Of a stretch of 64,000 nt of DNA, positions 9,869-18,643 are shown piece by piece (the first letter of the stretch is position 1; the number at the start of each line of letters is the position of its first letter). Under the pieces are notes generated by a model, which was not told the origin of the DNA, searched no databases, and saw only the letters and a program-made list of their open reading frames with translations. The stretch spans positions 62,001-126,000 of the forward strand of contig JARLGX010000031.1 in assembly GCA_031292575.1 (NCBI GenBank). Direction: 5' to 3'. Made by a program: the position numbers and the translations under genes. This stretch comes from Paludibacter sp. (GTDB lineage: Bacteria > Bacteroidota > Bacteroidia > Bacteroidales > Paludibacteraceae).

Positions 9869-11761
9869 TTATAGTATTATATTAAAAAATAGGATGGCAA
9901 TGATGCTGAAAACCATAAAAATAAGGTATAATCCCACATTACCGGTCTGCAAGCGCCGTAGCCTTTTCCCGACAAACAAAGTTCCGTTTCCCACAGCATT
10001 TACAAAGCCATTAATTATTGTTTGGTCAAGCAATCCGCGGAAAACATTGGATATAAATGCAAGTGGTTTTACAAGAAAGAAATCGTATATTTCATCAAAG
10101 TAAAACTTGTTGGCAAACACATGCTGAATGCCGGTTTGGACCGCAAGTTCTTTATTATTTACAAAGCGTTTATAGCTCAAAAATATTAAGACGAATATAA
10201 TGCTAATTGGAATTATCAGCGTGAGCCATTCGGTTTGTACGCTCAATGCCTGACCGGAAACAGTTGCCAATCCGCTTGCTTTCGCAAATACCGGCGACAA
10301 AAATGTGTCAAATCCCTGCGTTTCTGAGAAAAGTTTAGGCATCTGGACAAACCCTGCAACGACCGACAGAATTGCCAGAATTGCCATTGGATATAACATC
10401 ACTTTAGGCGATTCGTGTATATGATGATTGGCTTTGATTTCTTTGCTTTCCGGTTTGTAAAACACAACAAATAACAACCGGAACATGTAAAGGGTAGTCA
10501 ACAACGATATGGCTGTAGCAAGGATACCCATGCCCGTGCCGTGTTCGTAAGCAGCCGACAAAATCAGTTCTTTCGAAAAGAAACCTGCAAATGGTGGAAT
10601 GCCCGAAATGGCAATAGTTCCGATAATAAACAGGGCAAAAGTGAAAGGTATTTTCTTACGCAAGCCGCCCATTTTCCGAATGTCTTGTTCGTTCCCCAAC
10701 GCATGAATTACACTGCCGGCAGATAGGAAAAGCAGAGCTTTGAAAAAAGCGTGGGTAGTTAAGTGGAACATGGCTCCCGAGAACGAACCCAATCCCAGTG
10801 CCATAAACATAAAACCCAGTTGGCTTACCGTGGAATAAGCCAGCACCTTTTTTATATCGTTTTGATAAATGGCAATTATTCCGCCAACAATGGCTGTTGC
10901 TGCTCCGATTACTAAAATAATATTCATGGTAACAGGCGAAAGAACAAAAAGTACGCTGGAACGGGCAATTAAATAAATACCTGCTGTAACCATGGTGGCG
11001 GCGTGTATTAAAGCCGAAACGGGTGTCGGTCCTGCCATGGCATCAGGCAACCAAGTGAACAACGGGATTTGTGCACTTTTCCCCATTGCACCAATAAACA
11101 GGCAAAGGGTGATGGCCGTCAGAGTTAAATCGCCCGAAGGCATTAAACTTGCTTTGGCTGCTATTTCGCTTATCGAAAGAGTTTTGAAAGTGCTGTAAAG
11201 GAGGAAAATTCCTAACAGAAAACCCAGGTCACCAATGCGGTTCATAATAAAAGCTTTTTTTGCAGCATCATTGTTCACGTGGTCTTTAAACCAAAATCCT
11301 ATTAATAAATAAGAGGAAAGACCTACACCTTCCCAACCAATAAACAGCATCAGGTAATTGGAACTTAACACCAGCGTCAACATAAAGAACACAAAGAGGT
11401 TCATATAAGCGAAGAATCGGTTTACACCTTCATCTTCTTTCATATATCCGATGGAATAAATATGAATGAGCAATCCTACTCCGTTAACAATAAGCATCAT
11501 AAGTGCCGAAAGGCGGTCGACTGTCAGTGACATTGGAATGGAAATATCGCCGAATTTAATCCAGTCGAACAGTTGAGTTTCTACTGTTTGATTGGAAGAA
11601 GAAACAAAATTAAAAAGAATTGCTGCCAGAATAAGGTTAATGAAAATGACCGACGAAGCGAGTATCCCGGAAAAACTCCGGTTCATTTGTTTTTGAAATA
11701 AGCCGATAGCCAGAAATCCAAGTAGTGGAAAAACAAGTAGTAATATTGATATAAGTTCCAT
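9869..11761 (-). CDS. nuoL: NADH-quinone oxidoreductase subunit L
   Basis: Subunit L of complex I, 630 residues, the distal proton-pumping subunit with the long lateral helix. I start it at the ATG at 11761 (MELISILLLVFPLLG). The open frame upstream only translates the heptanucleotide repeat. Motifs: LFIGWEGVGLSSYLLIGFW with the conserved Glu, AQIPLFTWLPDAMAGPTPVS, and IHAATMVTAGIYL. The C-terminal part (about 540-630) holds the lateral helix and last membrane segment. nuoM follows after 3 bp. The start choice differs by 15 codons from the longest frame. Confidence 0.96.
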   Translation of the reverse strand: MELISILLLVFPLLGFLAIGLFQKQMNRSFSGILASSVIFINLILAAILFNFVSSSNQTVETQLFDWIKFGDISIPMSLTVDRLSALMMLIVNGVGLLIHIYSIGYMKEDEGVNRFFAYMNLFVFFMLTLVLSSNYLMLFIGWEGVGLSSYLLIGFWFKDHVNNDAAKKAFIMNRIGDLGFLLGIFLLYSTFKTLSISEIAAKASLMPSGDLTLTAITLCLFIGAMGKSAQIPLFTWLPDAMAGPTPVSALIHAATMVTAGIYLIARSSVLFVLSPVTMNIILVIGAATAIVGGIIAIYQNDIKKVLAYSTVSQLGFMFMALGLGSFSGAMFHLTTHAFFKALLFLSAGSVIHALGNEQDIRKMGGLRKKIPFTFALFIIGTIAISGIPPFAGFFSKELILSAAYEHGTGMGILATAISLLTTLYMFRLLFVVFYKPESKEIKANHHIHESPKVMLYPMAILAILSVVAGFVQMPKLFSETQGFDTFLSPVFAKASGLATVSGQALSVQTEWLTLIIPISIIFVLIFLSYKRFVNNKELAVQTGIQHVFANKFYFDEIYDFFLVKPLAFISNVFRGLLDQTIINGFVNAVGNGTLFVGKRLRRLQTGNVGLYLIFMVFSIIAILFFNIIL

Positions 11762-11767
11762 ATATTC

Positions 11768-11802
11768 AGTTACAAGGGAATAGTTACGAGTTACAAGTTC
11801 AG
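11768..11802. repeat. Heptanucleotide array before nuoL
   Basis: Five 7-nt units in register: AGTTACA, AGGGAAT, AGTTACG, AGTTACA, AGTTCAG. It lies 6 bp upstream of the nuoL start codon, in the 79-bp nuoK-nuoL gap. The first, third and fourth units are identical to those before nuoN. Confidence 0.75.
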
Positions 11803-11840
11803 ACACAATTAATTATAAATTGTGCATTATGAATTAAACA

Positions 11841-12170
11841 TCACCATTTAAGTCGGTTTAAAGCATTGATATCAATGGTTTTGGTGGATCGATAAACAAC
11901 CACCAACAGTGCCAGTCCAATAGCCACTTCGGCTGCAGCCACAACCATGATAAAAAACACAAATATTTGTCCTGCAGGATCATTGCGATAAGCCGAGAAA
12001 GCTGCCAACAAAAGATTGGCCGAATTAAGCATCAGTTCCACCGACATAAAAATAACCAATGCGTTTCGTTTTGCCAACACTCCGATTACACCAATCGAAA
12101 AAAGAGCAGAACAAAAAATAATATAATACTGTAAAGGAATAACCTGTATTTGAGCAACTGTGGTTTCCAT
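11841..12170 (-). CDS. nuoK: NADH-quinone oxidoreductase subunit K
   Basis: Subunit K of complex I, 109 residues with three membrane helices, the bacterial MnhC/NuoK size. The conserved membrane glutamates are visible in FMSVELMLNSANLLL and AAAEVAIGLALLV. It couples quinone-site changes to the antiporter modules. It starts 4 bp after nuoJ and is separated from nuoL by a 79-bp repeat-bearing gap. Nothing unusual is seen in the protein. Confidence 0.97.
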   Translation of the reverse strand: METTVAQIQVIPLQYYIIFCSALFSIGVIGVLAKRNALVIFMSVELMLNSANLLLAAFSAYRNDPAGQIFVFFIMVVAAAEVAIGLALLVVVYRSTKTIDINALNRLKW

Positions 12171-12174
12171 ATGT

Positions 12175-12675
12175 TTAATTTTTATCTTTTTTACCTAACA
12201 TTACCGCACCCACCATGGCCGATAAGAACAGAATGGATGATAATTCGAACGGCATTAAATATTGGCTGTAAAGCGTTTTACCAAGATTTTTCACTAATCC
12301 GATTTGTGTCATTGACGGATCGCCAACAGTGGTAACGTCAAATGATTTAAGTGTACCAATCAGCACCAGGAAAATCATCCCTCCAGCAATGGCTGCTACA
12401 AATTTCATAACTGTCGACTTCTGGAATTCGCCTTCTATATTCAGGTTCAACAACATTACCGTAAAAAGAAATAGCACCATAATTGCTCCAGCATACACGA
12501 TAATGTGAACCACGGCAAGAAATTGTGCATTCAGCATAATGTAGTGTCCGGCTAGTGTAAAAAAGGTCAGAGTTAAGTACAATACGCTGTGAATAGGCTT
12601 TTTAGACAATAAGACCATGACAGCCGAAACCAACGTCACAGCACTCAAAAAGAAAAATACATAGAGTGAAAGCAT
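12175..12675 (-). CDS. nuoJ: NADH-quinone oxidoreductase subunit J
   Basis: Subunit J of complex I, 166 residues, five predicted membrane helices. I choose the ATG at 12675 (MLSLYVFFFLSAVTLVSAVM), where homologous NuoJ proteins begin. The longer frame to a TTG at 12741 only reads through repeat sequence. The conserved third helix with the pi-bulge (HIIVYAGAIMVLFLFTVMLL) is present. It follows nuoI after 90 bp that include a heptanucleotide array, and precedes nuoK by 4 bp. Confidence 0.95.
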   Translation of the reverse strand: MLSLYVFFFLSAVTLVSAVMVLLSKKPIHSVLYLTLTFFTLAGHYIMLNAQFLAVVHIIVYAGAIMVLFLFTVMLLNLNIEGEFQKSTVMKFVAAIAGGMIFLVLIGTLKSFDVTTVGDPSMTQIGLVKNLGKTLYSQYLMPFELSSILFLSAMVGAVMLGKKDKN

Positions 12676-12735
12676 GTTCTTTAATTTACAATTTTTTGAT
12701 TGATAATTTACGATTGTATCTGATTGGTTCTTACT

Positions 12736-12770
12736 TTCCAATCGTCAATACAAAATCTTAAATCGTCAAT
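12736..12770. repeat. Heptanucleotide array in the nuoI-nuoJ gap
   Basis: Five 7-nt units in register: TTCCAAT, CGTCAAT, ACAAAAT, CTTAAAT, CGTCAAT. The array runs into the last bases of nuoI. Weaker 7-nt periodicity (AATTTAC, AATTTTT and similar) continues down to about 12680, next to the nuoJ start. Confidence 0.65.
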
Positions 12771-13353
12771 TATTATGCGATTTTGACTTGTCTTGTTTAA
12801 ATGCCAGCACTTCCGGTGTCTGGCGTTTCGAAACATCAATGCGGGAATCTTTTTTCTCAACCAATACATCTTTTCCATAAATAAAATCAGCCCGTTCATA
12901 TTCGCTTGGAACAGTTCTGTTGGTCAGGAATATTGCTTCTTTCGGACAAGCCGATTCGCAATCACCGCAAAAAATGCATCGTAACATGTTTATTTCATAC
13001 ATCGAAGCGTATTTTTCTTCACGATACAAATTTCTCTCATCTTCTTTACGTTCTGCAGCTATCATCGTGATTGACTCCGCGGGACAAGCCAGCGCACACA
13101 ATCCGCATGCAGTGCATCGTTCCCGCCCTTCATCATCCAGTTTCAATACATGCAGTCCGCGGTAAATATCCGAAAACGGACGTTTTACTTCAGGATACTG
13201 TATGGTAACTTCCCTTTTGAAAAAGTGACTGGCAGTGATAGACATTCCTTTGAAAATGGCTGGCAAGTAGAACCGCTCCATCAGCGTCATCTTTTTGTTG
13301 GAAACCACTTTCGAACGGTTTGTCAGTGATATTTTTTTTTGATCTTGATTCAT
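12766..13353 (-). CDS. nuoI: NADH-quinone oxidoreductase subunit I (2x [4Fe-4S])
   Basis: Subunit I of complex I, 195 residues, carrying clusters N6a and N6b that pass electrons towards NuoB. Two ferredoxin motifs are intact: CTACGLCALACP and CIFCGDCESACP. An N-terminal amphipathic helix (MERFYLPAIFKGMSITASHF) probably lies on the membrane. It starts 4 bp after nuoH. The C-terminal tail after the second cluster (about 40 residues) is Lys/Ser-rich and ends in the repeat-bearing gap. Confidence 0.97.
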   Translation of the reverse strand: MNQDQKKISLTNRSKVVSNKKMTLMERFYLPAIFKGMSITASHFFKREVTIQYPEVKRPFSDIYRGLHVLKLDDEGRERCTACGLCALACPAESITMIAAERKEDERNLYREEKYASMYEINMLRCIFCGDCESACPKEAIFLTNRTVPSEYERADFIYGKDVLVEKKDSRIDVSKRQTPEVLAFKQDKSKSHNN

Positions 13354-13357
13354 TTCC

Positions 13358-14386
13358 TTATTTTTTAAACAGCATATAGAAAAATCCTGTCAGAACCATA
13401 TTAGCAATGGCCCAGGGCATTAAACCTTTCCACCCGAAACGCATCAACTGGTCGTAACGGAAACGGGGCAATGTCCATCGAATCCACATAAACAGAAATC
13501 CGAAGAAAGTTATTTTCAGGAAAAGTGCCGCAGTTCCCATGAGAGTCACCATATTGTGCGACAATCCCATATCATGCATAAATGGGAAATCATATCCTCC
13601 AAAATACAGCGAAGCAATCATGGCCGACGAAATAAACATATTGATGTATTCCGAGAATAAGTAAAAACCAAGTTTCATTGAGCTATATTCGGTATGATAA
13701 CCGCCGATAAGTTCGCTATCGCATTCAGGAAGGTCGAAGGGAGCACGGTTCGTTTCGGCAAAAGCGCAAATCAGGAACACTACGAATCCTATGGGTTGTG
13801 TAAACACATTCCAGTGCATCCCCTGTTGTTGGGTTACAATTTCATTCAGGCTCAAGCTTCCTGTTGTCATCACGATGGTTACGATGGACATACTCATTGC
13901 CAGCTCGTAACTAATCATTTGCGAAGCAGCGCGAACCGAACCCATCAGTGCATATTTATTATTCGATGCCCAACCTCCAATCATAATTCCATAGACACCT
14001 ATCGAAACCACTGCAAAAACGTAAAGCACACCGATATTGACATCGGCCACCTGCAAAGCAAATTCTCTACCTGCAATAATCAACGTCCCGCCCCATGGAA
14101 TGACCGCACTACTCAGTAAAGCCACCAGCATGGTGAGCGATGGACCCATGATATAAAGGACTTTATCAGCGTTGGCAGGCATAAATTCTTCTTTCATAAA
14201 AAGTTTAAGCCCATCAGCAACCGGTTGCAGTAGTCCAAAAATACCGGCCCGGTTTGGTCCAAGTCTGTCCTGAAAAAATCCTGCTACTTTGCGCTCGGCA
14301 AGTGTGGAATACATAGCTACCATTAAGCTCAATAACAGTATAGCCACAATCAGAATGATTTTATATAGAATGAATTGTATATCCAT
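13358..14386 (-). CDS. nuoH: NADH-quinone oxidoreductase subunit H
   Basis: Subunit H of complex I, 342 residues with about eight membrane helices, forming the quinone chamber with NuoB and NuoD. Family hallmarks are DRLGPNRAGIFGLLQPVADG, the charged loop ETNRAPFDLPECDSELIGGY and EYSSMKLGFYLFSEY. It begins 2 bp after nuoG and ends 4 bp before nuoI, so translation is probably coupled. Confidence 0.98.
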   Translation of the reverse strand: MDIQFILYKIILIVAILLLSLMVAMYSTLAERKVAGFFQDRLGPNRAGIFGLLQPVADGLKLFMKEEFMPANADKVLYIMGPSLTMLVALLSSAVIPWGGTLIIAGREFALQVADVNIGVLYVFAVVSIGVYGIMIGGWASNNKYALMGSVRAASQMISYELAMSMSIVTIVMTTGSLSLNEIVTQQQGMHWNVFTQPIGFVVFLICAFAETNRAPFDLPECDSELIGGYHTEYSSMKLGFYLFSEYINMFISSAMIASLYFGGYDFPFMHDMGLSHNMVTLMGTAALFLKITFFGFLFMWIRWTLPRFRYDQLMRFGWKGLMPWAIANMVLTGFFYMLFKK

Positions 14387-14388
14387 AA

Positions 14389-15348
14389 TTACTCCATAGT
14401 TTCTTTAATCGGGTTTATGACCGATGGTATTACCACATTTTTATAATGATTTTGATTGATAACCGAATAAGACTCAATCTTTCGTGGTCCTTCAATAACC
14501 CAATCGGAACTATTCTTTTTTTCAAAACGACATTCGTTGCAAATAAAATCATGTACTTCTCCGTATTTATCTTTTCGTCCGGTTACGCGATACACTTCTT
14601 CACCACGATACCAAAGTGTTGCCTTACCACTACATTTTGTGCACTCCCGGTGGGCATCCATAGGTTTGAGGAACCAAACACGGTTTTTGAATCGGAATGT
14701 TTTATCGGTCAATGCACCAACTGGGCAAACATCAATCATATTCCCCGAGAAATCATTTTCAATAGCTTGATGAATAAAGGTTGAAATTTCTGATTTTTCG
14801 CCGCGATAAAGAATCCCGTGAACACGGTTGTCGGTTAGTTGATTAGCTGCATATACACAACGGTAGCAGAGAATGCACCGGTTTGGATGAAACTGTATCA
14901 GGTTGCCAATATCAATTTTTTCGTACGTGCGTTTTTCTTCTTCAAAGCGGGAAGTATTAGTTCCGTGCTCGTAGCTAAGGTTTTGTAAATCGCATTCACC
15001 AGCCTGGTCGCAAACAGGGCAATCGAGCGGATGGTTGAGCAGCAAAAATTCTACTACGGCTTTGCGGGCATCCACCACTTCGGGCGAAGTAATGTTCTGT
15101 ACCACCATGCCATCCATCACTTCCGTACGGCATGAAGCCACCAATTTAGGCATTGGACGAGGGTCTGCTACAGAGCCTTGCGCCACTTTTACCATGCAGG
15201 TGCGACATTTTCCACCGCTGTCTTTCAGTTCGGAATGGTAGCACATGGCCGGCGGAACTACATCACCACCAATCATGCGGGCAGCTTGCAGAATGGTTGT
15301 ACCCGGTTCTACTTCTATGCTTTTATTGTCAATTGTTACCTTAAACAT
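14389..15348 (-). CDS. nuoG: NADH-quinone oxidoreductase subunit G, short form
   Basis: A NuoG of only 319 residues (typical proteobacterial NuoG is about 900). The N-terminal iron-sulfur modules are complete. N1b uses a Cys at the CYHSELKD start, then CRTC and a later Cys. N3 uses HPLDCPVCDQAGEC. N4 uses CILCYRC plus a distal Cys in IDVCPVG. A remnant of the next module has CTKC and CNEC pairs, then the protein stops, so the molybdopterin-type domain is absent. Short NuoG proteins are known in Bacteroidota, so this is probably natural rather than a truncation. A 107-bp gap with inverted repeats separates it from nuoF. Confidence 0.93.
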   Translation of the reverse strand: MFKVTIDNKSIEVEPGTTILQAARMIGGDVVPPAMCYHSELKDSGGKCRTCMVKVAQGSVADPRPMPKLVASCRTEVMDGMVVQNITSPEVVDARKAVVEFLLLNHPLDCPVCDQAGECDLQNLSYEHGTNTSRFEEEKRTYEKIDIGNLIQFHPNRCILCYRCVYAANQLTDNRVHGILYRGEKSEISTFIHQAIENDFSGNMIDVCPVGALTDKTFRFKNRVWFLKPMDAHRECTKCSGKATLWYRGEEVYRVTGRKDKYGEVHDFICNECRFEKKNSSDWVIEGPRKIESYSVINQNHYKNVVIPSVINPIKETME

Positions 15349-15364
15349 CTTATTATATTTAATG

Positions 15365-15386
15365 ACCCCTATCCCCTAAAGGGGAA
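15365..15386. repeat. CCCCTAAAGGGG element, copy 1 (nuoG leader)
   Basis: The core CCCCTAAAGGGGAA is preceded by ACCCCTAT. The core itself is a short palindrome. It is an inverted partner of the copy at 15459-15482: the two arms could pair over about 22 bp with one mismatch, enclosing 72 nt. Confidence 0.8.
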
Positions 15387-15455
15387 CTATGTTACTTTTA
15401 ATTCCTAATTTTCAATATCATCCACACATAAGACACAATCAAGTTGTAATCTTTC

Positions 15456-16799
15456 TTATTCCCCTTTAGGGGTTAGGGGTAATTTCCCATGCTTAATATT
15501 CTTCACTATCTCTGGATTTTGAATATGAAATTCAAATTCACTTCGGAAATGTCGAATGGCAGCACCTACAGGCCACGCAGCAGCATCACCCAACGGGCAA
15601 ATGGTATTCCCTTCAATTTTTGAAGCAATACTTACCAGCAAATCAATGTCTTTCATTTTCCCCTCGCCGTTTTCAATGCGGTACAAAACACTTTCCATCC
15701 AGCTTGTACCTTCGCGGCAAGGCGAACATTGTCCGCAAGACTCGTGATGATAAAAGCGGGAAAAATTATAGGTGTTTCGCACAATGCAGGCATCTTCGTC
15801 GTAAACAATAAATCCACCCGAACCAAGCATAGAACCGGTAATAAAACCACCTTCAGACAATGATTCATAACTCATTAAGCGTGGCTGCCCTTCTGCTGTT
15901 TTTAGCATTAAATTTTTTGGAAGAATTGGAACAGAAGAACCTCCTGGAATTACAGCTTTTAATTCTTTTCCGCCTTTAACTCCACCGCAATATTTGTCGC
16001 TGTAAATAAATTCTTCGACCGGTAAGCCTAGTTCAATTTCATAAACGCCAGGATTATTGATATTACCACAAGCCGAAATCAGTTTAGTCCCGGTGCTGCG
16101 GCCGATACCTATTTTTGAATAAGTTTCACCACCATTGTTCACAATCCAGCCAATATTGGCCAAAGTCTCAACATTATTCACCACAGTTGGGCAGCCGTAC
16201 AAACCTTTGATGGCTGGAAATGGTGGCTTCAAACGGGGATTTCCGCGTTTGCCTTCCAACGATTCGAGCAATGCCGTTTCTTCTCCACAAATATATGCTC
16301 CGGCACCGGTATGAACGTAAATATCTAAATCGTATCCGCTTCCATGAATGTTTTTGCCTAGCAATCCGGCTTTGTATGTTTCTTTCAGAGCTTCATTCAG
16401 AATGCCGATGATAGTCTTGAATTCGCCACGTACGTAAATATAAGCGGTATTTGCCCCTAATGCGTAAGCCGCACAAATCATTCCTTCAATCAAACGATGC
16501 GGAATGTGCTGCAATAAATAGCGGTCTTTAAATGTGCCAGGCTCACTTTCGTCGGCATTGCAAACTAGGTAACGCGGATTGCCACTTTTCTTATCAATAA
16601 AGCTCCATTTCATACCGGTTGGGAAACCGGCACCACCCCGTCCACGTAATCCCGAAGTTTTCACTTCGTTCACTACTTCATCGGGTGTCATTGTTTTCAG
16701 GGCTTTCTCAATGGATTTGTAACCGCCATTTTCGCGATACACTTCCAACGAACGAATACCTTCAATCTCAATATTTTCTAAGATAATCTTTCTTTCCAT
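15456..16799 (-). CDS. nuoF: NADH-quinone oxidoreductase subunit F (FMN, NADH site)
   Basis: Subunit F of complex I, 447 residues, which oxidises NADH through FMN and holds cluster N3. Visible motifs: GLRGRGGAGFPTGMKW (NADH/FMN binding), GAGAYICGEETALLESLEG and SCGQCSPCREGTSWM with the distal Cys in NTICPLGDAAAWP for the [4Fe-4S] cluster. It overlaps nuoE by 22 nt. The extreme C-terminus, after NIKHGK, is encoded by a CCCCTAAAGGGG repeat, so the tail is probably not native to the family. Confidence 0.97.
   Translation of the reverse strand: MERKIILENIEIEGIRSLEVYRENGGYKSIEKALKTMTPDEVVNEVKTSGLRGRGGAGFPTGMKWSFIDKKSGNPRYLVCNADESEPGTFKDRYLLQHIPHRLIEGMICAAYALGANTAYIYVRGEFKTIIGILNEALKETYKAGLLGKNIHGSGYDLDIYVHTGAGAYICGEETALLESLEGKRGNPRLKPPFPAIKGLYGCPTVVNNVETLANIGWIVNNGGETYSKIGIGRSTGTKLISACGNINNPGVYEIELGLPVEEFIYSDKYCGGVKGGKELKAVIPGGSSVPILPKNLMLKTAEGQPRLMSYESLSEGGFITGSMLGSGGFIVYDEDACIVRNTYNFSRFYHHESCGQCSPCREGTSWMESVLYRIENGEGKMKDIDLLVSIASKIEGNTICPLGDAAAWPVGAAIRHFRSEFEFHIQNPEIVKNIKHGKLPLTPKGE
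15459..15482. repeat. CCCCTAAAGGGG element, copy 2 (3' end of nuoF)
   Basis: Read on the minus strand it is TTACCCCTAACCCCTAAAGG followed by GGAA. It encodes the last residues of NuoF (LPLTPKGE) and touches the stop codon. It is the inverted partner of 15365-15386. Similar CCCCTAAAGGGG repeats are, to my knowledge, widespread in intergenic DNA of this phylum. Confidence 0.8.
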
Positions 16800-17359
16800 G
16801 TCAACTCTTCTGGTTTCTTAAATTCGCTTTCACTTCGCAGTTTCGCGATAATTTCATCAATTTTTTTTATGTCCAAAAACTCGTGGAATTCAGTATTCAC
16901 CTGCATTACCGGCGCCGAACCACAGGCTCCCAGACATTCAACTCCTTTGAGCGAAAATAGTTTGTCTTCAGTAGTTTCACCTACTTTTATTTGCAGCTTT
17001 TCTTCCAGATAATGCATTATATCTTCACCACCACAAATAGCACAAGGCCCGGTTTGGCACACTTCTATTACATATTTTCCAACCGGATCAATATAAAACT
17101 GGGAGTAAAATGTAGCCACTTCATACACTTCAATCGGAGTGATATTCAATAGTCCGGCTACATAATCCATTATGTCTACATTCAAACTTCCACCGAATTC
17201 TTCTTGAGCAATGTGCAAAATTGGAATCAAAGCCGATTTTTGCCGACCTTCGGGATAATGGGAAATGATGGTTTGTATTTTCTCTAATGTCTCCGGGGTA
17301 AAGGAAACATCGCTGTTTTTCTTTACGTAGAGTTTATGTTTAAAAAGTTTTTCGCTCAT
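16778..17359 (-). CDS. nuoE: NADH-quinone oxidoreductase subunit E ([2Fe-2S])
   Basis: Subunit E of complex I, 193 residues, thioredoxin-like with cluster N1a. The ligands are in CQTGPC and CLGACG. I start it at the ATG at 17359 (MSEKLFKHKLYV). The longer frame begins at a TTG inside a heptanucleotide array. The N-domain has the usual YPEGRQKSALIPILHIAQE helices. The stop codon lies 22 nt inside nuoF. Confidence 0.95.
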   Translation of the reverse strand: MSEKLFKHKLYVKKNSDVSFTPETLEKIQTIISHYPEGRQKSALIPILHIAQEEFGGSLNVDIMDYVAGLLNITPIEVYEVATFYSQFYIDPVGKYVIEVCQTGPCAICGGEDIMHYLEEKLQIKVGETTEDKLFSLKGVECLGACGSAPVMQVNTEFHEFLDIKKIDEIIAKLRSESEFKKPEELTWKERLS

Positions 17360-17374
17360 CTTTGTATTTGTATT

Positions 17375-17402
17375 TTCAACTGTCAACTATTAACTGTCAA
17401 CT
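17375..17402. repeat. Heptanucleotide array before nuoE
   Basis: Four 7-nt units in register: TTCAACT, GTCAACT, ATTAACT, GTCAACT. They lie in the 47-bp nuoD-nuoE gap, beginning 16 bp upstream of the nuoE start codon. The motif differs from that before nuoL and nuoN. Confidence 0.8.
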
Positions 17403-17406
17403 AATT

Positions 17407-18621
17407 TTATGCATCAAGTTCTCCTGCAATCACATTCATACTGCTCATTGTCAGGATGGCATCCGAAAGGGCTGCTCCGGTAATCATTTCAGGAAAAGCC
17501 TGATAATAAATGAATCCCGGACGACGGAAATGTAACCTGTATGGAGTTCTGCCACCGTCGGCTACAACGTAGAAACCAAGTTCTCCATTGGCGCCTTCAA
17601 CAGCACTATAAATTTCTTTTTCAGGAACATCAATTTCTCCCATTACCATTTTAAAATGGCTGATTAACGGCTCCATTTTACTATAAACATCTTCTTTGGG
17701 TGGCATAAAAAAAGCAGGAACTTCACTGTTGAACTTTCCTTCGGGAAGGTTATCCAACGCATTACTTACCAGCTTAATGCTTTCCCATAATTCTGTTTGA
17801 CGCACGCAGTAGCGGTCGTAGGTATCGCCATTTTGACCAACCGGAACGATGAAATCAAAATCGTTGTACGACGAATAGGGTTCCATTACCCGCACATCAT
17901 AATCTACTCCGGCGGCACGAAGATTTGGTCCTGTGAATCCATAATTCAATGCACGTTCTGCCGAAATTCCTCCAACGTTTATTGTTCTGTCCATGAAAAT
18001 TCTATTACGCATTAAAAGCCGTTCGAATTCGTGCAACACTTTAGGCAGTCCGTTTATCAAATCCCTGATTTTCTGAATTGCCAGCGGTGAAAAATCCCTG
18101 TCGAAACCACCTACACGACCTAAATTAGTAGTTAGACGCGCTCCGCAAAGCTCTTCGTATATTTCGTATATCTTCTCGCGTTCTTCAAAGACGTAAACAA
18201 ACCCGGTAAGAGCGCCACTGTCAACACCAATAACGCTGTTGCAAATCAAATGATCGGCAATACGCGCCAATTCCATAACAATAATACGCATGTAATCAAC
18301 ACGTTTTGTTGTTTTTACACCCAATAATTTTTCCACAGCCAAATGCCATCCGATATTATTAATCGGCGAAGAGCAATAATTTAATCTGTCGGTCAACGTA
18401 GTGATTTGATAGTATGGACGCCGTTCGGCAATTTTTTCAAAAGCACGGTGTATGTACCCGATTGTTTGTTCGGCACCAACAATTGTTTCACCGTTCATGG
18501 TCAATATATTTTGAAAAATACCATGAGTTGCCGGATGCGTTGGTCCAAGGTTTAGCGTGCTGTAAACCTTTTCATCCTCTTTGGTTAAATCTAAATGGTG
18601 TTCCGAATTTATGGTTTTCAT
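17407..18621 (-). CDS. nuoD: NADH-quinone oxidoreductase subunit D
   Basis: Subunit D of complex I, 404 residues, the 49-kDa homologue that forms the quinone site with NuoB. NuoC is a separate gene here, unlike the CD fusion of enterobacteria. Motifs: NLGPTHPATHGIF, GYIHRAFEKIAERR, RVGGFDRDF and EGANGELGFYVVADGGRTPYR (19-residue stretch trimmed from a longer conserved block). I start at the ATG at 18621. The longer frame from a GTG at 18663 runs through a palindrome and is unlikely. Confidence 0.96.
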   Translation of the reverse strand: MKTINSEHHLDLTKEDEKVYSTLNLGPTHPATHGIFQNILTMNGETIVGAEQTIGYIHRAFEKIAERRPYYQITTLTDRLNYCSSPINNIGWHLAVEKLLGVKTTKRVDYMRIIVMELARIADHLICNSVIGVDSGALTGFVYVFEEREKIYEIYEELCGARLTTNLGRVGGFDRDFSPLAIQKIRDLINGLPKVLHEFERLLMRNRIFMDRTINVGGISAERALNYGFTGPNLRAAGVDYDVRVMEPYSSYNDFDFIVPVGQNGDTYDRYCVRQTELWESIKLVSNALDNLPEGKFNSEVPAFFMPPKEDVYSKMEPLISHFKMVMGEIDVPEKEIYSAVEGANGELGFYVVADGGRTPYRLHFRRPGFIYYQAFPEMITGAALSDAILTMSSMNVIAGELDA

Positions 18622-18643
18622 TCTCTTTAAATCTCTTTTATTA

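Noticed and set aside
9579-10103. A 174-codon plus-strand frame over nuoM/nuoL
   Set aside because: It lies antisense to two well-supported complex I genes and its translation shows no family or signal; it mirrors the coding strand.
14389-15348. NuoG as a frameshifted or truncated pseudogene
   Set aside because: No further NuoG-like coding sequence follows; nuoH begins 2 bp later, the iron-sulfur motifs are intact, and short NuoG is known in this phylum.
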